Assembly: GCA_963818645.1 (NCBI GenBank)
Contig: CAWFTF010000020.1
Span: 124,001 to 188,000, forward strand
From: Gp6-AA40 sp963818645
GTDB lineage: Bacteria > Acidobacteriota > Vicinamibacteria > Vicinamibacterales > UBA2999
DNA length: 64,000 nucleotides
Reading direction: 5' to 3'
The position numbers and the translations under genes were made by a program. The stretch's first letter is position 1. The number at the start of each line of letters is the position of its first letter. Below are positions 26,381-34,915 of this stretch, piece after piece. The notes below the pieces were generated by a model. That model had not been told where the DNA came from and did not search any database. It saw nothing but the letters and a program-made list of their open reading frames with translations.

Positions 26381-28534
26381 TCACCGCAGCTCGAAGACCC
26401 ACACGCCTGCGCCACGGTCGGGAGGATTTCTGATCTCAGGGACAAGCGGCGGAAACGTAATCGCCTGCGCACCGCCGTTACCGACGACCATCGCCACGTA
26501 CTGCTTGCCGTTCGCGGTGTAACTGATGGGCGCATTGCTCGGCACATCGCCGAGGCGCGCACGCCAGAGTTCCTTGCCAGTTGTGTCGTCGTAGGCAGCA
26601 AACACCCGATCCAGCGCACCCGCGAAAACAACCCCGCCGGCCGTGGCCAGTGTCCCGGTTGTCTGTGGCGCACGCTGACGCTCGGTCCATATCGACTGAC
26701 GCGTCTCGAGATTGATCGCCTGGAGCCGGCCGTATTTGCCGTCGCTGTTCGGACGTGGCCGCAGACTCCAGCGGACGCCGGTCGAAAGACTCCCCCGCCC
26801 GCCGGGCTCGACCGGCGTGAGATCCATGCACGACTCCACGAGCGGCACATACAGCATCTTCGTACGCGGGTTGTATGACGAAGGCAGCCACGACTTTGCT
26901 CCGCCTGCGTGCGGACAGACGAACTTGGTCTGGCCATCTCCAGGCACGAGGTTGGGATCGATCGTCTTGGCACCGGTCTTCGGATCGATCGCGGTCACCA
27001 CGTTCTGCACGCCGAGGTCCATTGAGAACGCATAGGCGCCCGTTGCAGCCTCCATCGCGTCGAAGATCGCCTGCTTGCCTCCGGTCACGACCAGCGTCTT
27101 CTCGACTCCGTTGACGCGCAATGGAAGCACATGTCTCTCGAAGGCCCAATCGAGGTCCCACTGATCGTTCGGCTGATGTTGAAAGAACCAGACGAGCTTG
27201 CCCGTGTCCACGTTGATGGCCAGCGTCGAATCTGTGTAGAGGCCGTCGTTGGTGACGTCCCCTTCGTCGGCGGGATTGCGAAGCGGCCCGGTGTCGTAGG
27301 TCTGCGCGGGCCCGAAGAACGCGAGGTTGAGCGAACGATCGTAGCTGGCAGGCACCCACACCGAGGCGCCATTGCGTTTCTCGAGCGGCAGACCGTTCCA
27401 CGTATGGCCTCCCGCCTCGCCGGGTCTCGCGATCGTCGAGAACCGCCACGCTTCCTTCCCTGTCTCTGCATCGAGCGCGACGATGAAGTTGCCGCCGGGG
27501 GCGCGACCGGTGGTGCCGATCATCACCTTGCCATTCGCGACGAGCGGCCCGCCGGTCATGCCGTAACCACCCTTGTAGTCGGCCACGGCCTGATCCCACA
27601 CGACGTCACCGGTCTTCGCGTTGAGCGCAACCATGTGCGTGTCGGACGTCGGCACGTACAGTCGTCCGCTATACAGCGCGATCCCTCGCTTCACAGAGGG
27701 ATTGAGACCGCGAGGCAGCCGCCGTGAGTACTGCCACAGCAGATCGCCTGTTGCCGCATCGAGCGCCTGCACTTTGTCGCCGTACGCATGGACGAACATC
27801 ACCCCGTCGTGAACGAGCGGCGTCACTTCGTTTGCTCCGTTGGGCAGCGCCCAGCTCCACGCGAGACGAAGGTTGCCGACATTGGCTCGCGTGATCTGTG
27901 TGAGCGGACTGAAGCCCTGGGCATCGAACGCGCGGCGCCACGTCAGCCACTCGCCGTCAGGCGGGTTACTCAGCATCGCATCGGTGACCGGCGTCAATCG
28001 ATCGAGCGGGTTCGGCGTACTCGGCGGAGGCGGGATCGACACGCCGAGCGTGAGCCCACCGCCTGGTCCACCTGCCGCTGACGGCAGCATTGCGGTACGC
28101 AGAAGGGTCGGATCGGCAGGAAGCTGACGAGTACCAGCGATGACACCGTTCTCCTGAATGACATACGCGAGCACCTGCGCGTAGGTCTCATCGCCCAGCG
28201 ACCCGGGCGAGCCCGGTGGCATCGTCTGTGCCATCTGATTGAAGAGCCCTTCAACCGGCTTTCCGCCCCACCGCAATCGGAAGTCGACACCCTTCAGCGC
28301 TGGCGCGAACTCGCCGTCATCGAGATTGGCGCCGTGACACGCAGAACAGGCTTTCTCGTAGGCCTGCTTGCCTTGGGCGGCCTGAGCCGAGGTGTAGGTG
28401 GGGAGCGAGAGCGACTGCGCACGCAACCCGCGTGGGTAATCCGCCGCAGACAGGGCAGCCACGAACGCGGGGGCAGCAAACACAATGGCGCGTTCGGGGC
28501 GCGCGCGTCCTCCGACGTAAATCCGCCTGGTCAT
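26381..28534 (-). CDS. PQQ-dependent quinoprotein dehydrogenase with N-terminal cytochrome c domain
   Basis: A 717-residue secreted quinohaemoprotein. Haem site CSACHG is at about residues 63-68 with a Met-ligand segment TMPPGSPGSLGDE. The eight-bladed PQQ domain begins LTQITRANVGNLRLAW and continues through repeated blades (VQALDAATGDLLW, VVALNAKTGDVVW, ATGAYAFSMDL). NDQWDLDWAFE corresponds to the catalytic-Asp loop of quinoprotein alcohol dehydrogenases. It oxidises an alcohol or sugar in the periplasm and passes electrons to its haem and on to the respiratory chain. GAGGTG lies upstream of ATG 28534. The C-terminus ends VWVFELR. The domain order (cyt c first) is the reverse of typical type II alcohol dehydrogenases. 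Confidence 0.9.
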   Translation of the reverse strand: MTRRIYVGGRARPERAIVFAAPAFVAALSAADYPRGLRAQSLSLPTYTSAQAAQGKQAYEKACSACHGANLDDGEFAPALKGVDFRLRWGGKPVEGLFNQMAQTMPPGSPGSLGDETYAQVLAYVIQENGVIAGTRQLPADPTLLRTAMLPSAAGGPGGGLTLGVSIPPPPSTPNPLDRLTPVTDAMLSNPPDGEWLTWRRAFDAQGFSPLTQITRANVGNLRLAWSWALPNGANEVTPLVHDGVMFVHAYGDKVQALDAATGDLLWQYSRRLPRGLNPSVKRGIALYSGRLYVPTSDTHMVALNAKTGDVVWDQAVADYKGGYGMTGGPLVANGKVMIGTTGRAPGGNFIVALDAETGKEAWRFSTIARPGEAGGHTWNGLPLEKRNGASVWVPASYDRSLNLAFFGPAQTYDTGPLRNPADEGDVTNDGLYTDSTLAINVDTGKLVWFFQHQPNDQWDLDWAFERHVLPLRVNGVEKTLVVTGGKQAIFDAMEAATGAYAFSMDLGVQNVVTAIDPKTGAKTIDPNLVPGDGQTKFVCPHAGGAKSWLPSSYNPRTKMLYVPLVESCMDLTPVEPGGRGSLSTGVRWSLRPRPNSDGKYGRLQAINLETRQSIWTERQRAPQTTGTLATAGGVVFAGALDRVFAAYDDTTGKELWRARLGDVPSNAPISYTANGKQYVAMVVGNGGAQAITFPPLVPEIRNPPDRGAGVWVFELR

Positions 28535-28551
28535 GTTGACACCTCAGAAGC

Positions 28552-28662
28552 TCACGGATGATGCACGAACTCGAGCGCAATGGCGACGGCGCGCTGGAAG
28601 TGCTCCGTCAACGTCCCACCCACCGGCACCGTCATAGCTGCCAGCAGCCGATGAAGCAGCAT
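28552..28662 (-). CDS. possible 36-residue leader ORF upstream of the PQQ dehydrogenase
   Basis: ATG 28662 to TGA 28552 encodes a short peptide (MLLHRLLAAMTVPVGG at the start, FVHHP at the end), ending 17 nt before the dehydrogenase start on the same strand. The length, hydrophobic start and position suit a leader peptide or remnant of a small subunit. Its codon composition is normal for the region. There is no homology to recognise; chance is quite possible. The rest of the 28535-28813 gap holds the divergent promoters and no other structure was seen. Confidence 0.3.
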   Translation of the reverse strand: MLLHRLLAAMTVPVGGTLTEHFQRAVAIALEFVHHP

Positions 28663-28813
28663 TGACTTCGTCCTAGGGCGAGGCGTAGATTCCACGGCAC
28701 TACTGATCTATCAGAAATCGGTCCCGCTTGTTCTGAGGTTGTCGTCGGTCCCCCAAGGTCGGTCACCCCGTATCGGGCGTTGGCAAGACCCAACGCTCAG
28801 GAGGCGAGAACAC

Positions 28814-31800
28814 ATGCGTGCCGCGTTCCGGTGTGCCGTCGTTCTGGTTTGGACGGCCCTGCTGCCCTCACTAGCTTTCGCGCAAGCGTCCATCACAGGC
28901 ATCGTCAAAGACACTTCGGGCGCCGTGCTTCCCGGAGTGACTGTGGAAGCCGCGAGTCCCGTACTGATTGAAAAGGCCCGTGAGGCTGTCACCGACGCCA
29001 GCGGTCGCTTCCAGGTCGTTGACTTGCGCCCCGGAACGTACACGGTCACGTTCACGCTGCCAGGATTCAACACGGTCAAGCGGGACGGCGTCGTGCTCAC
29101 CGGCTCGGCGGTCGTCAACGTCGACGCTGACCTCCGCGTCGGCTCGCTCGAGGAAACAATCACGGTGACGGGCGAGGCGCCGGTCGTCGACGTCGCGAGC
29201 ACGACGCAGCAGCGCGTGCTCAGCGCAGAAGTGATCGACGCGCTGCCGAGTGCGCGTAATTACTTTGGCCTGGCTCGCATGATTCCTGGCACGGTCGGCG
29301 GCGGCAACGACGTCGGTGGCTCGCTGATTCAGGACGTCGGTCAGAGCCTCACGGTGCACGGCAGCCGCACGGTCGATCAGCGCATCACTATCAACGGCAT
29401 CAACACGATGACACTGCAGGCCGGCGGCAACATCGGCGGCCAGACGCCGGACATGGGCTCGGCCGCGGAAGTCAGCGTCGACACGTCCTCGCTTGGCGCC
29501 GACCTGCCGACCGGCGGCGTGCGCGTGAACTTCGTGCCGAAGGACGGCGGCAATACGTTCAGTAACTCGGCGATATTCTCGTTCACCAACGAAGCGCTGC
29601 AGGGCGACAACTTCACACCGGAGCTCCAGGCGCAAGGCCTCAGCACGCCTAACAAGATCCTCCACGCCGTGGACTTCAACGAGTCGTTCGGAGGGCCCAT
29701 GAGCCGTGACAAGGTGTGGTTCTGGGCCTCCCTCCGCGTCAACGACGTGGCCAACGAGGCGCCCATCTTCGTCAACAAGAACGCGTTCAATCCCAACGCG
29801 TGGCTTTACGATCCGGACCCCTCCCAGCCCGGTGTCAACAAGGGCGAACAGTACAACAGCAGCATCCGCGTGACGTGGCAGGTGAACCCCAAGAACAAGA
29901 TCGCCGGCACCTACAAGGCCGACCAGTGGTGTAACTGCCCCAGCCAGATGAGCGCGACGGTGGCGCCTGAGGCCGCCCGCGACCGGCGGTTCCCGCGCCT
30001 GCGCCAGGAGCACGCGGAGTGGACCTCGCCGGTCACGAACAGGCTGTTGTTCGAGGTTGTGGGCATGCACCTGTTCGAGCGGTGGGGCGACATGGACCTG
30101 CGCGAGTCAACCGGCTCGATCACCGCTGAGGAGGCAGCCATCCAGCCGCAGATGATCGCCGTGACCGAGCAGAGCACCGGTCTCGTCTACCGCGGCCGCG
30201 GCCCCTTCTACAACAACACCAAGGTGCCGAGCTTTGCGGTGCGGGCTGGGGCGACCTACGTCACCGGATCGCACGCATTCAAGGTCGGCTGGAACCACAC
30301 TTCCGGGTACCTGGATGAATCGCTGTACCAGTTGAACGACGGCCGCAGCTATCGCTTCAACACTGTCGGCGGCGTCACCACCCCCAACCAGATCACGATG
30401 CGCGGCAACTACCACGCTCGTACCAATCTCGACCACGACATGGGACTCTATGCCCAGGACCGGTGGACGATGTCCCGGCTGACGGTGGCCGGCGCGATCC
30501 GGTTCGACTTGTTCCAGACTAGCTTCCCGGAGCAGACGCTCGGACCGGTGGCACTCGCGCCGAACCGCAACCTCACGTTCCCGGCGGCCGACAACATCAA
30601 CTGGAAGGACGTGACCTATCGCAGCGGTCTCTCCTACGATCTGTTCGGCACCGGCAAGACGGCGTTGAAGTTCAGCTTCAACAAGTACCTGCTGGGTCAG
30701 ACGCTGAATGGGCTGGGCCGCGATCCCAACCCGGCGATCGTGGCAGGAGCGGTGGCACCGACCCGTACGTGGACCGACACGAATCGCAACTTCGTTCCAG
30801 ACTGCAATCTGGTGGTTCTGACCGCCAACGGAGAGTGTGCGCAGGCCAGCAACCTCGCTTTCGGCACGGCGGTCCCAACGGAGCAGTTCGACGCGGATCT
30901 CATCACCGGCTTCAACCACCGCCAGGCCAACTGGGAGACGTCGGTGAGCGTCGCGCACGAGCTGGTGCCGCGCGTCGGCATCGACGTCGGCTACTTCCGA
31001 CGCTCGTGGACGAACTTCCGCGCCGTCGACAACCTGGCGCTCACGCCCGCCGACTTCACGCAATACGACATCGTCAATCCCGTCGATTCCCGGCTGGGCG
31101 ACGACAGTGGCGCAACGATCCGCGGCTTCGTCGACGTGGTGCCCACCAAGTTCGGCCAGGTGAGCAACTACAACACGCTGTCCACCAAGGTCGGCGACTG
31201 GAGCGAGGTATGGCAGGGCGTGGATTTCACCATCAACGCCCGGCTGCAGAACGGGCTGAGCCTGCAAGGGGGCATCAGCACCGGGTCCACTCACGAGAAC
31301 GACTGCGACATCCTGACGGCGCTGCCGGAGATGCGCAATATGCCAGCGGTCGCCGCCACCACCCGCCCGGCTTCGCAGCGGCCGCTGCAGTACTGCGACC
31401 GCAGTTCGCCGTACCTGACCCAGGCGAAGATCTTCGGCGTCTACCTCATTCCGAAGATCGAGGTCCAGGTCTCCGGCACGTTCCGGACCACGCCAGGACA
31501 GATCCAGGGCAACGCTGTCGAAAGCTTCGCTCAGGTCGCACTGGTCGCCACCAACGCGTTTCTCACCACGAACTCGACACTGGGACGGCCGCTGTCGGGC
31601 AACGCTCCGAACGCGACGTTACAGATTCAGGCGCCACAGGAGCACTACCTCGAACGGCGCAACGAACTCGATCTTCGCGTCGGCAAGTTGCTGCGCGCGG
31701 GCCGGCACCGGGCGCTCGTCAGCATCGACTTCTTCAATGCGCTCAATTCCAATGCCGTGGTCAACGTCAATCAGTCCTCGAATCTCGCCGCGACCGGCGG

Positions 31801-31879
31801 CGGGTTGGCGTCGTACTGGCGGCCAACGGAGATCCTGAACGCGCGGACGATGAAGTTCACGGTCACGTATGACTTCTAA
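28814..31879 (+). CDS. TonB-dependent receptor, Oar-like
   Basis: ATG 28814 follows AGGAGG (28798-28803) and opens a signal peptide (MRAAFRCAVVLVWTALLPS). The carboxypeptidase-regulatory-like domain is ASITGIVKDTSGAVLPGVTV with TDASGRFQVVDLRPGTY. The plug starts near VLSAEVIDALPSARNY and the barrel runs from about GGVRVNFVPKDGGNTF to the aromatic end KFTVTYDF. It has 1,021 residues and is intact. It probably imports a substrate used by neighbouring periplasmic enzymes; the YHED-MBL fusion follows at once, so co-transcription is possible. Close in sequence to the receptor at the right edge (both have GVTVEAxSxxLIEK). Confidence 0.94.
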   Translation: MRAAFRCAVVLVWTALLPSLAFAQASITGIVKDTSGAVLPGVTVEAASPVLIEKAREAVTDASGRFQVVDLRPGTYTVTFTLPGFNTVKRDGVVLTGSAVVNVDADLRVGSLEETITVTGEAPVVDVASTTQQRVLSAEVIDALPSARNYFGLARMIPGTVGGGNDVGGSLIQDVGQSLTVHGSRTVDQRITINGINTMTLQAGGNIGGQTPDMGSAAEVSVDTSSLGADLPTGGVRVNFVPKDGGNTFSNSAIFSFTNEALQGDNFTPELQAQGLSTPNKILHAVDFNESFGGPMSRDKVWFWASLRVNDVANEAPIFVNKNAFNPNAWLYDPDPSQPGVNKGEQYNSSIRVTWQVNPKNKIAGTYKADQWCNCPSQMSATVAPEAARDRRFPRLRQEHAEWTSPVTNRLLFEVVGMHLFERWGDMDLRESTGSITAEEAAIQPQMIAVTEQSTGLVYRGRGPFYNNTKVPSFAVRAGATYVTGSHAFKVGWNHTSGYLDESLYQLNDGRSYRFNTVGGVTTPNQITMRGNYHARTNLDHDMGLYAQDRWTMSRLTVAGAIRFDLFQTSFPEQTLGPVALAPNRNLTFPAADNINWKDVTYRSGLSYDLFGTGKTALKFSFNKYLLGQTLNGLGRDPNPAIVAGAVAPTRTWTDTNRNFVPDCNLVVLTANGECAQASNLAFGTAVPTEQFDADLITGFNHRQANWETSVSVAHELVPRVGIDVGYFRRSWTNFRAVDNLALTPADFTQYDIVNPVDSRLGDDSGATIRGFVDVVPTKFGQVSNYNTLSTKVGDWSEVWQGVDFTINARLQNGLSLQGGISTGSTHENDCDILTALPEMRNMPAVAATTRPASQRPLQYCDRSSPYLTQAKIFGVYLIPKIEVQVSGTFRTTPGQIQGNAVESFAQVALVATNAFLTTNSTLGRPLSGNAPNATLQIQAPQEHYLERRNELDLRVGKLLRAGRHRALVSIDFFNALNSNAVVNVNQSSNLAATGGGLASYWRPTEILNARTMKFTVTYDF

Positions 31880-31880
31880 T

Positions 31881-31953
31881 CTGAGTTAACGAAGGCGGAG
31901 GGAACGGAGGATTCTTGTTATTCTCCGTTCCTCTTTTGCTCCGGGTGACTCAG
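31881..31953. repeat. imperfect inverted repeat spanning receptor end and fusion-gene start
   Basis: CTGAGT (31881-31886) is matched by ACTCAG (31948-31953). Inside, GAACGGAG and ATTC pair with CTCCGTTC-type sequence at 31922-31930, giving a long imperfect stem. Degenerate TCTCCGNNN units continue to about 31975. It could end receptor transcription, yet it also contains the candidate TTG and GTG starts and a GGAGG for the next gene. Confidence 0.55.
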
Positions 31954-33726
31954 TTGTCTCCGCAATCTCCGTTTGCTCTGACGGCGATCGGGCTGGCGCT
32001 CACGCTGGCCGTCGCCAGTCCCGTCCACGCCCAACGCGACATTTCCGGGAACTGGACGGCCCTGTATCACGAGGACCAGCCGCACCGCATTCCAGGTCCC
32101 GAACTCGGTGACTACACCGGAATCCCTCTCAATGATGCCGGTCGGCTGAAGGCTGACAGCTGGGACGCCTCCATCCTGACTCTGCGCGAGCATCAGGCCA
32201 AGCCTCATCCGTCGACTTACTCGCTGCGAGGACCGGCCAACATCCGCATCACGCGACAGCTCGATCCCGTCACGCAGGAGGTGATCGGCTACGAGCTGTT
32301 CGGCACGTTCGGACAGGCGACGCGGCAGATCTGGCTGGACGGCCGGCCGCACCCTGCCGAGTACGCCGCCCACACGTGGGCCGGATTCTCAACGGGACGA
32401 TGGGATGGCAACGCGCTCGAAGTGGCGACCTCGCATCTGAAGGTGGGCTGGCTCCAACGCAACGGAGTAGCCCACAGCGACCGGGCAACGATGACGGAGA
32501 GGTTCATCCGGCACGGAAACTATCTGACCGTCGTCACGATCGTGGACGACCCGATCTACCTGGAGGAGCCGTTCATCCGCACGACGAACTGGGTGTTGAA
32601 TCCCGATCAGGAAATCCGCCGCACCCAGTTCGACGTCGTTGATGAAGTCGCCGTGCGGCGCCGAGGCGAAGTGCCGCACTATCTGCCGGGATCGCCTGAC
32701 GCGACGCGGAAGCTGACGGAGTTCGCGGCCAAATACAAGGTGCCAGCGACAGCAGCGCGCGGCGGCGCGGCGACCACCTACCCGGATGGGGTCAGACCCG
32801 TTGAGTCGACGCGGCCCAAAGGGTCTGACCCTTTCACACCGTCACCTGACACGCTCCAGACCGTGCACGTCCAGGGCAAGGTGCACATGATCGTCGGCGC
32901 CGGCGGAAACATCATCGTACAGTCCGGCGAGGAAGGCGTCCTCGTCATCGATACCGGCACTGGACGGCGTGGCGCCGACGTGCTCGCCGCCATCCGTACG
33001 ATCTCGGACAAGCCGATCCGCCTCGTCATCAACACGCACGTGCACGACGATCACACCGGCGCCAATGAGCTGATCGCGGCGGCCGGCCGGTCGCTCGGCG
33101 GAAACGCTCCAGGCAACTCGGGACTCGGGCTGGACACGGCCCACATCCTCGCGCACGAGAACGTTCTCAGGCGCATGAGCGCGCCGTCGGGCGAACCGTC
33201 GCCGCGGCCGTTCGCCGCGTGGCCGACCGACACCTTCTTCGGTGACGACAAGGAGCTCTTCTTCAACGACGAAGCGATCCAGTTGATTCATCAGCCTGGT
33301 CACACCGACGGCGACGTCCTGGTCTTCTTTCGCCGCTCTGATGTCGTCGCCAGCGGCGATCTGTTTTCGACCTTGACGTATCCGATCATCGATGCCCAAA
33401 GCGGCGGCAGCGTGCAAGGCGTCATCGACGGGCTCAACCGGCTGCTCGATATCACGATCCCGAAGGACAAAGAGGAGGGCGGCACTTACGTCGTCCCCGG
33501 TCATGGCAGACTCGCGGACGAGGCGGACGTCGTCGAGTACCGCGACATGGTCACGATCGTTCGCGATCGCGTTCAGGACCTGGTGGCGAAGGGCAGAACG
33601 CTGGCGGAGGTCAAGGCCTCCAGACCGACTCGCGACTACGACGGACGCTACGGCGCAGCCACCGGTCCGTGGACCACCGATATGTTCGTTGAAGCCCTAT
33701 ACCGAGACGTGACGCTCAGGCGCTGA
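31915..33726 (+). CDS. YHED-MBL fusion protein, cassette B
   Basis: A 603-residue secreted protein. Start uncertain: TTG 31915 has GGAGG 4 nt upstream, GTG 31945 and TTG 31954 are in frame; all lie in or next to an inverted repeat. The signal peptide ends ASPVHAQ. Residues about 43-285 are the YHED family (LYHEDQPHRIPGPELGDY, WLDGRPHP, WLQRNGVAHSDRATMTERF, DDPIYLEEPF). A linker encoded by a small repeat (VRPVESTRPKGSDPF) leads to an MBL domain with an intact zinc site: NTHVHDDHTGANE at about 374-386, HQPGHTDGD, and VPGHGRLADE. In cassettes A and C the two parts are separate genes with separate signal peptides, so the fusion indicates that they act together. Confidence 0.88.
   Translation: MLFSVPLLLRVTQLSPQSPFALTAIGLALTLAVASPVHAQRDISGNWTALYHEDQPHRIPGPELGDYTGIPLNDAGRLKADSWDASILTLREHQAKPHPSTYSLRGPANIRITRQLDPVTQEVIGYELFGTFGQATRQIWLDGRPHPAEYAAHTWAGFSTGRWDGNALEVATSHLKVGWLQRNGVAHSDRATMTERFIRHGNYLTVVTIVDDPIYLEEPFIRTTNWVLNPDQEIRRTQFDVVDEVAVRRRGEVPHYLPGSPDATRKLTEFAAKYKVPATAARGGAATTYPDGVRPVESTRPKGSDPFTPSPDTLQTVHVQGKVHMIVGAGGNIIVQSGEEGVLVIDTGTGRRGADVLAAIRTISDKPIRLVINTHVHDDHTGANELIAAAGRSLGGNAPGNSGLGLDTAHILAHENVLRRMSAPSGEPSPRPFAAWPTDTFFGDDKELFFNDEAIQLIHQPGHTDGDVLVFFRRSDVVASGDLFSTLTYPIIDAQSGGSVQGVIDGLNRLLDITIPKDKEEGGTYVVPGHGRLADEADVVEYRDMVTIVRDRVQDLVAKGRTLAEVKASRPTRDYDGRYGAATGPWTTDMFVEALYRDVTLRR
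32788..32834. repeat. GGGTCAGACCC / AAAGGGTCTGACCCTTT repeat pair at fusion junction
   Basis: GGGGTCAGACCC at 32788-32799 and the palindrome AAAGGGT-CTG-ACCCTTT at 32818-32834 flank 18 nt. The pair lies in frame exactly between the YHED and MBL domains. The same repeat type is at 6327-6343, encoding the same KGSDPF peptide. Confidence 0.75.
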
Positions 33727-33750
33727 CTCGCACGGAGACTCGGAAGTAGA

Positions 33751-34834
33751 TCATCGAGGTTCCGGCACGAGCACGTGGCCGGTGAAGAGCGCACGCGCGG
33801 TGCTGATGATGGCGGCTTCGCGTGACGACCGCCTTGCCATCTTGCTGCTCGGTCGTCAGAGAAACAGGGCTGGCACCGGTGGGATGCTCGACGAGCATCA
33901 TCTTCGTGGCGCCTTCAGGGATGCGCGCGACAGAGTGCGCTGGACTTCCCGGCAGCAGGCACGCCGTTGCGACACTGACGGCTGCGAACACGCCAATCGT
34001 CGCGTGGGCACGATGCGGGATGAACGAGCGTGTCGAGACGACGCCCCCGTCGCGCGGCGGGGCGACGAGAATCATCTTCGGCACCGTCTGGTTCTTGACG
34101 TCGCCGAGGTTCATCATCGGACCAACGTGCAGTCGAATCGCCTCCACGCGCGCCTTGAGGTCGGTGTCCTCGTCCAGTTGATCGCGCGTCTCGTAGCCAG
34201 TCCGGTTCAGATCTGAGGCACGCATCACGACCACGGGCATGCCGTTGTCGATGCACGTGACCTCGACACCGTTGATGACGTCTACCGTTCGGCCCGTTGG
34301 AAGGAGCGCTCCGCACGTGGATCCTGCCGTATCGGAGAAGGTGAGTGGAATAGGCGCCGCGGTCCCGGGCACACCATCGATGCGGGCGTTGCCCTGATAC
34401 TCCGGCTTTCCTCCTGGTGTCTGAACAGTCGCGACGACGGTTTGCGACGTGTTGACCATGAAGATGCGCACCTTTGTCACCGGATCGCAGCCGCGCACGA
34501 GCCCCTGCTCGATGGCGAATGGTGCAACGCCGGCGAGGATGTTGCCGCAGTTCTGCTTGTCCGACACTTCCGCGCGATCGACCCATACCTGCAGGAACAG
34601 ATAGTCGACGTCGATGCCGGGACGGCTCGATGGCGAGATCACGGCGACCTTGCTGGTCAAGGGATCCGCGCCGCCGATGCCGTCGATCTGCCGAGGGTCT
34701 GGCGACCCCATGACGGACAACAGGATGCGATCGCGTTGCGCGGTATCGCCCGGCAAATCGGAGGCAAGGAAGTAGGCCCCCTTCGAGGTACCTCCTCGCA
34801 TCATGGTGCAGGGAATGGCATCTCTGCATTGCAC
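33751..34834 (-). CDS. galD: 4-oxalomesaconate tautomerase (PrpF family), frameshift near C-terminus
   Basis: Catalyses keto-enol tautomerisation of 4-oxalomesaconate in gallate/protocatechuate meta-cleavage degradation. The family signature runs through the whole protein: IPCTMMRGGTSKGAYFLASD, VMGSPDPRQIDGIGGADPLT, QNCGNILAGVAPFAIEQGLV, GALLPTGRTVDVINGVEVTC, LGPMMNLGDVKNQTVPKM and TRSFIPHRAHATIGVFAAVS. This is close to Pseudomonas GalD as I remember it. Start GTG 34834 (with IPC at once). At about 33815-33822 the frame shifts; the natural C-terminus (IISTARALFTGHVLVPEPR) lies in the next frame and ends at a TGA at 33751, while the unshifted frame runs to 33716. Neighbouring dioxygenase supports aromatic degradation. 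Confidence 0.88.
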
Positions 34835-34845
34835 CCTTCGATGTC

Positions 34846-34915
34846 AAATCCCAACTCCCAAGATCCAACTCCCAAGGAATCTGATTTGGGAGTTGGTAGT
34901 TGGGAATTGGGAGTT
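34846..34915. repeat. TTGGGAR heptamer repeat, inverted arms
   Basis: The left arm (34846-34875, CCCAACTCCCAA-type units) and right arm (34884-34915, TTGGGAGTTGG and TTGGGAATTGGGAG) are inverted copies around a short loop. The locus fills the 79-bp gap between the dioxygenase stop and galD start. Same heptamer family as at 16432, 53617 and 59030. Confidence 0.8.

Noticed and set aside
26381..28534. Methanol dehydrogenase
   Set aside because: The N-terminal cytochrome c domain and overall blade sequence fit a broader quinohaemoprotein; no methanol-dehydrogenase small subunit or accessory genes are nearby.
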